Shown: positions 4,969 through 8,611 of the stretch, one piece after another | Numbering within the stretch: position 1 is the stretch's first letter | Layout: every line of letters starts with the position of its first letter | Assembly: GCA_050288085.1 (NCBI GenBank) | Contig: JBNKDD010000243.1 | Coordinates: 1-8,611 of the forward strand | Direction of reading: 5' to 3' | From: JBNKDD01 sp050288085 | GTDB taxonomy: Bacteria; Chloroflexota; Anaerolineae; Aggregatilineales; UBA3940 | Length of the DNA stretch: 8,611 nucleotides | The notes under the pieces: generated by a model | Told to the model about the DNA's origin: nothing | The model's database searches: none | The model's input: the letters and a program-made list of their open reading frames with translations, nothing else | Translations under genes and position numbers: made by a program

Positions 4969-7073
4969 CAACAGGCCGCGAACCGTCCGTCGGCGGCGAC
5001 AAACAGATCGACACCAACGGGGTAGAACCGAAGCTCGGCGGCGAGGCGGCGCTCCTCCACCTGGTCGAGATGCTGGAACACACCGACCGGATCGTCCGCT
5101 ATCGTGCGGCAGCGAAACTGGTCGAGTATGGCGATCAACGGGTGTTTGATACGCTGGTCGAGATGCTGCACGATCCAAATGGTACCTTCCTTTTGCATCA
5201 CCGGGCGGCAGAGGCGCTGGGGCAGTTTGGCGGCGAACGTGCTATTGAGCCCCTGATGGCATCCACCCATCTTTACGAGCCTTTCATGATTATCAAGGTA
5301 CTGGCGCGGATCGGTGGGGAGCGGGCAGTCGAGGCGATTGGAGAGCTGTTCCGTAATCATGGCTATAACAGCGCTGTGTTTTCCTCGATAGCCGATGTGC
5401 TGCCCGACATTGCGGGGCCACAGGTGATCGATTTTCTCCTTGAGGCTGTTGTCAATGATGTGCCGGGGCCTGAAGGCGGGGGGGACTATGACGAGGCAAT
5501 TTTATATCATACCCCTGGACATCACGCATCGAATTTACTGGGCAAGCTGGGTAAGCTGGGCTATCCGGTCCTTGATCGGCTTTTGCCGCTTCTTGAGCAC
5601 GAATCAACACATATCAGGAGACTTGCATTAGCGGCACTGTGGTCGAGCAGGGATGATGAGCGGTTGTTTGATCCCCTGCTTGCCTTGCTGACTGATGAGA
5701 ATCCGCACATTGTCAGAGAGGCTGTGCAGCTGCTCGGTGCTTTGGGTGATCAGCGGGTTATCCTTCCGCTGATCGACTTGCTGGATCATGAAGATGATGA
5801 TGTGGTTTGGACGGCCACCGAGTTCCTGGGCAGGTTAGGCGACCGGCGGGCCGTCCCTCATTTGATCAAGATGCTCGATCACCCCGGTGAATCCTTCCAT
5901 TCTGTTGCGGGTACGGCTGCTTATTCACTGATGGAACTTGGCGATCCTCGTGCTGTTGAGCCCTTGATAAAAGCTCTGAACAGCCCGAACCAACATCTCC
6001 GCACCTGGGCCAGGTTTGCGTTAGGGAAGATCGGTGGCCCCAGGGCTATCGGAATACTGAGCGATGGGTTGCAAAAAGCCAGTGTTGAAGATGCAGAAGA
6101 TTGGGCCAGGGTTCTGTCCGGTGTTGGCTCCGAAGAAGCAGATAAAATCCTGGAGACAACCATGTGGCAGCATCCATTGGCCGGAGTGTGCGAGGTTGTT
6201 GCCAGGGTCCTGGGAGAAACCAAAGACAACCGGGTAACCGACATTCTTGTCAAGGCCCTACAGCACCATCCCAATCTGGTTGTGCGGGCAGAGATCGCCG
6301 CGCTGCTGGTTGAAATCCCGGATGAGCGTACCACTGGGCTTATCAAGGCACTCGATGATCAGGATGCGGTTGTGCGCCAGAATGCGGCGGTTTCCCTGGG
6401 AAAGATCGGCGGCAAGCAGGCCGTTGATCCGCTGATCGCTGCCCTGCAAGACAGCCAGATAGAAGTACGGGAATCCGCAGTGGATTCCCTGGGGGAGGTT
6501 GGCGACTATCGGGCCGTCGAATCCCTGATTGCCGCCCTATCTGATGACAACATAGGGGTCAGGAGCCGCGCTGCTGAAGCCCTGGGAAAATTAGGAGATC
6601 AGCGGGCAGTTGAACCCTTGATCAAGGCGCTGCTGAATGACCCGCAGATTGGCCGGGCTTCGGCGGTTGCCTTAGGTAAGCTGGGTGACCGGCGGGCAAT
6701 CGAGCCGCTCCTGACGGTTGCTGCCCAGGGTCGTGATCTCGAACAGGCTGCCGAAGCCCTGGGAAAACTGGGAGACTGGCGGGTAGTTGAACCGCTGATT
6801 GGGATACTTAACAAATTCGACGATGGCGCTCAGGAAGCGGCAAGTGCGTTGGGCAAACTTGGTGATGCACGTGCAATCAAACCCCTCACAGCCGCACTTT
6901 ACCGTGCTATACAGATGAGAGAAGAACGGTTAGAAAATGGGGACCACTTCCAGGCAAGTTCCTATTACAATCTGGCCTCCACATGTGAAAAGTCCCTGGA
7001 ACTTATTGGTACGCCTGAAGCCCAGACCGCAGTCGAGGATTTCGTTTTCCGGGAAGTGCATGGGCGGGAATGA
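4965..7073 (+). CDS. HEAT-repeat protein C, the long paralogue, 702 residues
   Basis: Overlaps B by ATGA and has a good ribosome site AGGAG at 4953-4957, 7 bases from its ATG. The leader is the most divergent of the five (MTTGREPSVGGDKQID, then N-G-V-E-P-K-L-G-G). About 19 HEAT repeats follow. Repeats 1-2 (about 42-100) match B, D and E. Residues about 100-225 match only D and include a Gly/Asp-rich loop (about 164-186) with N-D-V-P-G and H-T-P-G-H-H interrupting the solenoid. Residues about 230-600 have no equivalent in D. Six regular repeats at about 477-645 carry the L-G-x-x-G-[DG] core, most of them ALGKLGD. The end has the LNKF penultimate repeat, a polar loop, Cys674 and I-G-T-P-E-A. 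No enzyme motif or membrane segment is seen. It is probably a large superhelical scaffold. The length difference from D is best explained by gain or loss of about ten repeats. Confidence 0.87.
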   Translation: MTTGREPSVGGDKQIDTNGVEPKLGGEAALLHLVEMLEHTDRIVRYRAAAKLVEYGDQRVFDTLVEMLHDPNGTFLLHHRAAEALGQFGGERAIEPLMASTHLYEPFMIIKVLARIGGERAVEAIGELFRNHGYNSAVFSSIADVLPDIAGPQVIDFLLEAVVNDVPGPEGGGDYDEAILYHTPGHHASNLLGKLGKLGYPVLDRLLPLLEHESTHIRRLALAALWSSRDDERLFDPLLALLTDENPHIVREAVQLLGALGDQRVILPLIDLLDHEDDDVVWTATEFLGRLGDRRAVPHLIKMLDHPGESFHSVAGTAAYSLMELGDPRAVEPLIKALNSPNQHLRTWARFALGKIGGPRAIGILSDGLQKASVEDAEDWARVLSGVGSEEADKILETTMWQHPLAGVCEVVARVLGETKDNRVTDILVKALQHHPNLVVRAEIAALLVEIPDERTTGLIKALDDQDAVVRQNAAVSLGKIGGKQAVDPLIAALQDSQIEVRESAVDSLGEVGDYRAVESLIAALSDDNIGVRSRAAEALGKLGDQRAVEPLIKALLNDPQIGRASAVALGKLGDRRAIEPLLTVAAQGRDLEQAAEALGKLGDWRVVEPLIGILNKFDDGAQEAASALGKLGDARAIKPLTAALYRAIQMREERLENGDHFQASSYYNLASTCEKSLELIGTPEAQTAVEDFVFREVHGRE
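6393..6899 (+). repeat. Tandem HEAT coding repeats in gene C (six units of 87-93 bp)
   Basis: Six successive units begin at residues 477, 508, 539, 569, 598 and 628 of protein C. Each opens with [AS]-L-G-[KE]-x-G-[DG] and continues A-[VI]-x-P-L or a close variant. Unit lengths are 31, 31, 30, 29 and 30 residues, the last continuing into the C-terminal module. At the DNA level the cores are alike (for example CTGGGAAAA-[CT]-T-x-GGAGA at 6581-6597 and 6759-6775), so unequal crossing-over or slippage could change the copy number. Confidence 0.7.
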
Positions 7074-7095
7074 TCGCCGTTCGGGAGCACGGAAC

Positions 7096-8235
7096 ATGAC
7101 CACTGGCCGGGAACCGTCTATGGGTGGCGACAAACGGATTGACACCAGCGGGGCAGAACCCGAACTCGGCGGCGAGGCGGCGATCCTTCACATGGTCGAG
7201 ATGCTCAACCACACCGACCGCAAGGTGCGCCACCGTGCCGCGCTGAAACTGGTCGAGCATGGCGACCGCCGGGTGTTTGATACACTGGTTGAGATCATGC
7301 TGGACCCGGAAAACCCGCAGCTTATGCGCTACGAGGCGACGATAGCCTTGGGGCAGCTCGGTGACGAACGGGCTATCGATCCTCTGGTGGCTTCTACCAG
7401 TATTTTCCCTCCCTACTTTGTCATCAAGACATTGGGGCAGATCGGGGGAGATCGAGCGGTAGACGCTATCCTGGAGATATTTTCCGACAACAGGTATGAC
7501 AGCCATGTGTTCTCCGGGTTAATCGAAACGATACCTAGAATGGCGGAGGGCTATAGGGCGATAGGTTTTCTAATTACTACTATTGAAAATGATGAACCGG
7601 GATATTACCCGGAACCTGTGAATGGTGTGCCTACCCAGCCTTCCCTGAATCGGACCCCTGGCTTATTCGCAGCAGCCACGCTAGGCAAAATGGGCAGCCA
7701 GGTGATTGAGCCACTCCTGCCATTGCTCGATCACGAATCTGTCCACGTGCAGCGGCTTGTCATAAGGGCGCTACCTGTCATTGAAGATGAGCGGCTGATC
7801 AGGCAGTTGGCCAGTAAGCTGATTGACATGCTGACCAACCAGGGTGATGAAATCAAAGAGGATGCAGCAAGAGCCCTGGGAGGATTGGGAGACCGGCGGG
7901 CGGTCGAACCCCTGATTAAGCAGCTTAACAATTATTCTCATGGTTGCCAGGATGCTGCCTACGCACTGGGTGAACTTGGCGACGAGCGGGCGGTCGAACC
8001 CCTGAGGGCCATTCTATACCGGTCTGATCAGGAGATTAGGGAGTATGATCATTCAAACCCAATCGATGATCTGGAAAACGATGCCTACCGGCGTGTAGTC
8101 TGGTATCTTCGTCCGATATATCGAACGTGCATACAGGCCCTGGAAAAGATCAGCACGCCTGAAGCCCGGGATGCGATCAGAGGTATGCCAAGGCACCATG
8201 ACCGCCCCCACAGAACTGAGCACCGCACTCAATAG
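7096..8235 (+). CDS. HEAT-repeat protein D, 379 residues, with an aberrant C-terminus
   Basis: The start at 7096 gives the family opening MTTGREPSMGGDKRID and has GGGAG at 7083-7087; the frame is open back to 6937 inside gene C but that part is unrelated to the family. It follows C after 22 bp, so coupling is looser than in A-B-C. About eight HEAT repeats are seen. Residues about 42-225 match C closely, including I-G-G-[ED]-R-A-V and a Pro-rich loop N-D-E-P-G...R-T-P-G. The protein then passes straight to the common C-terminal repeats (LNNY) and Cys345, I-S-T-P-E-A. The ending is unlike A and B: after T-P-E-A-R-D-A-I-R-G-M-P it runs into a basic, His/Arg-rich tail. In another frame the bases CCATGACC at 8196-8203 reproduce the stop/start junction found at A/B and B/C, so a net 10-nt loss probably shifted the frame and extended the protein to the TAG at 8233-8235. 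The body is intact and probably functional. Confidence 0.83.
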   Translation: MTTGREPSMGGDKRIDTSGAEPELGGEAAILHMVEMLNHTDRKVRHRAALKLVEHGDRRVFDTLVEIMLDPENPQLMRYEATIALGQLGDERAIDPLVASTSIFPPYFVIKTLGQIGGDRAVDAILEIFSDNRYDSHVFSGLIETIPRMAEGYRAIGFLITTIENDEPGYYPEPVNGVPTQPSLNRTPGLFAAATLGKMGSQVIEPLLPLLDHESVHVQRLVIRALPVIEDERLIRQLASKLIDMLTNQGDEIKEDAARALGGLGDRRAVEPLIKQLNNYSHGCQDAAYALGELGDERAVEPLRAILYRSDQEIREYDHSNPIDDLENDAYRRVVWYLRPIYRTCIQALEKISTPEARDAIRGMPRHHDRPHRTEHRTQ

Positions 8236-8254
8236 CAGTTTGAGAATCTGCTAT
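8232..8254 (+). other. Hairpin over the stop codon of gene D
   Basis: ATAGCAG (8232-8238) and CTGCTAT (8248-8254) form a perfect 7-bp stem with a 9-base loop; the 5' arm contains the TAG stop of D. No T-run follows, so it is not a standard intrinsic terminator. It might weaken transcription into E or protect the upstream mRNA. Confidence 0.4.
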
Positions 8255-8275
8255 ACGGTCATCAATCAGAAGTAT

Positions 8276-8280
8276 AGGAG
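8276..8280 (+). promoter_or_regulatory. Ribosome binding site of gene E
   Basis: AGGAG lies 8 bases before the ATG at 8289. It supports independent initiation of E, 53 bp after the stop of D. Confidence 0.7.
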
Positions 8281-8288
8281 ACTGGATC

Positions 8289-8611
8289 ATGACCACGGGT
8301 GATGAACCCTCCCTCGGTGGCGACAAGCGGATCGACACCAGCGGCGCAGAACCCAAACTCGGCGGCGAGGCGGCGATCCTTCATCTGGTCGAGATGCTGA
8401 ACCACGAGGATCGGAAGGTGCGTTACCGGGCCGCGTTGAAGCTGGCCGAAAGCGGCGATGATCGGGTGTTTGATATATTGATCGAGATGCTGCAAGATGA
8501 GAACGGATCGCCTCGACTGCGAGAACGCGCCGCGACGGCGTTGGGGCAGCTTGGCGACGAACGTGCCATCGAACCCCTGGTGGCTTCTGACGGCTTGGTT
8601 CCTGCCCACTA
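8289..8611 (+). CDS. HEAT-repeat protein E, N-terminal part (gene continues beyond the right edge)
   Basis: The frame is open from 8289 to the window end (107 full codons). The leader MTTGDEPSLGGDKRID is nearest to those of A and B; over the first 37 codons E differs from A at 10 of 111 bases by hand count. The next module, E-M-L-Q-D-E-N-G-S-P-R-L-R-E-R-A-A, is nearest to B. The last visible residues, I-E-P-L-V-A-S-D-G-L-V-P-A-H, instead sit where C and D have P-L-[MV]-A-S-T and change architecture, so E looks like a mosaic of B-like and C/D-like modules. It has its own good ribosome site. Total length and C-terminus are unknown. Role as for the other paralogues: presumably a protein-binding solenoid. 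Confidence 0.85.
   Translation, partial: MTTGDEPSLGGDKRIDTSGAEPKLGGEAAILHLVEMLNHEDRKVRYRAALKLAESGDDRVFDILIEMLQDENGSPRLRERAATALGQLGDERAIEPLVASDGLVPAH

Larger units (their letters stand above)
3257..8399 (+). repeat. Family of five direct repeats: conserved 5' cassette of the HEAT genes
   Basis: The first ~111 bp of each HEAT gene are a direct repeat, with copies at 3257-3367, 4018-4128, 4965-5075, 7096-7206 and 8289-8399. They encode the leader and the first HEAT helix (E-A-A-[IL]-L-H-[LM]-V-E-M-L). Copies A, B and E are about 90% identical by hand count; C and D are more divergent. Conservation falls after the cassette in A, which leaves the family pattern, but continues to about codon 95 in B-E. 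Confidence 0.75.

Noticed and set aside
6937..7095. N-terminal extension of gene D into the end of gene C
   Set aside because: It overlaps the C-terminal coding region of C in another frame, and the family start lies at 7096 with its own ribosome site.
8198..8302. 34-codon open frame as a real small gene
   Set aside because: Weak ribosome site, overlap with both D and E, and better explained as a relic of the CCATGACC junction.
3257..8611. Phycocyanobilin lyase (CpcE/CpcF-like) function for the HEAT proteins
   Set aside because: Similarity rests only on the generic E-Z HEAT repeat; no phycobiliprotein or bilin gene is present and the array layout differs from cpcE/cpcF.

Overview
The window looks like a bacterial chromosome segment of moderate-to-high GC, dense, with clear Shine-Dalgarno sequences and sigma70-like promoters. 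The large E-Z HEAT-repeat proteins and the general gene style would fit Chloroflexota or another lineage rich in such proteins, but nothing here fixes the taxon, so that is a weak inference.

Left part (1-3120): four unrelated genes. On the minus strand are the N-terminal 83 codons of cobyric acid synthase (cobQ, 1-249) and a complete PLP-dependent threonine/serine dehydratase-type enzyme resembling EutB (378-1346). Divergent from the latter is an alpha/beta hydrolase (1469-2218, +); overlapping promoters lie in the 122-bp gap. Converging on the hydrolase, 2 bp away, is a 299-residue protein of unrecognised family (2221-3120, -).

Right part (3257-8611): at least five consecutive plus-strand paralogues of HEAT-repeat proteins, called here A (3257-4021), B (4018-4968), C (4965-7073), D (7096-8235) and E (8289 to beyond the window). 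A/B and B/C overlap by ATGA, so A-B-C are probably translationally coupled. All five open with the same ~27-residue leader, itself a degenerate duplication of T-x-G-x-E-P-x-x-G-G, followed directly by a HEAT stack. A-D end with a common C-terminal module: a penultimate repeat with an L-N-x-[YF] signature, a last repeat, a polar loop, then a conserved Cys and I-[GS]-T-P-E-A. Between these fixed ends the number and kind of HEAT repeats vary (about 5, 7, 19 and 8 in A-D). The array reads as a locus of modular scaffold or binding proteins with constant ends and a variable centre, shaped by duplication and probably recombination. At the end of D, the CCATGACC junction seen at A/B and B/C is present but out of frame. 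This suggests a small deletion made D read through its ancestral stop and left a vestige of a former downstream start.

No RNA genes, insertion sequences or CRISPR arrays were seen. The function of the HEAT array cannot be read from the sequence; no phycobilisome genes are present, so a 'phycocyanobilin lyase' label would be misleading.
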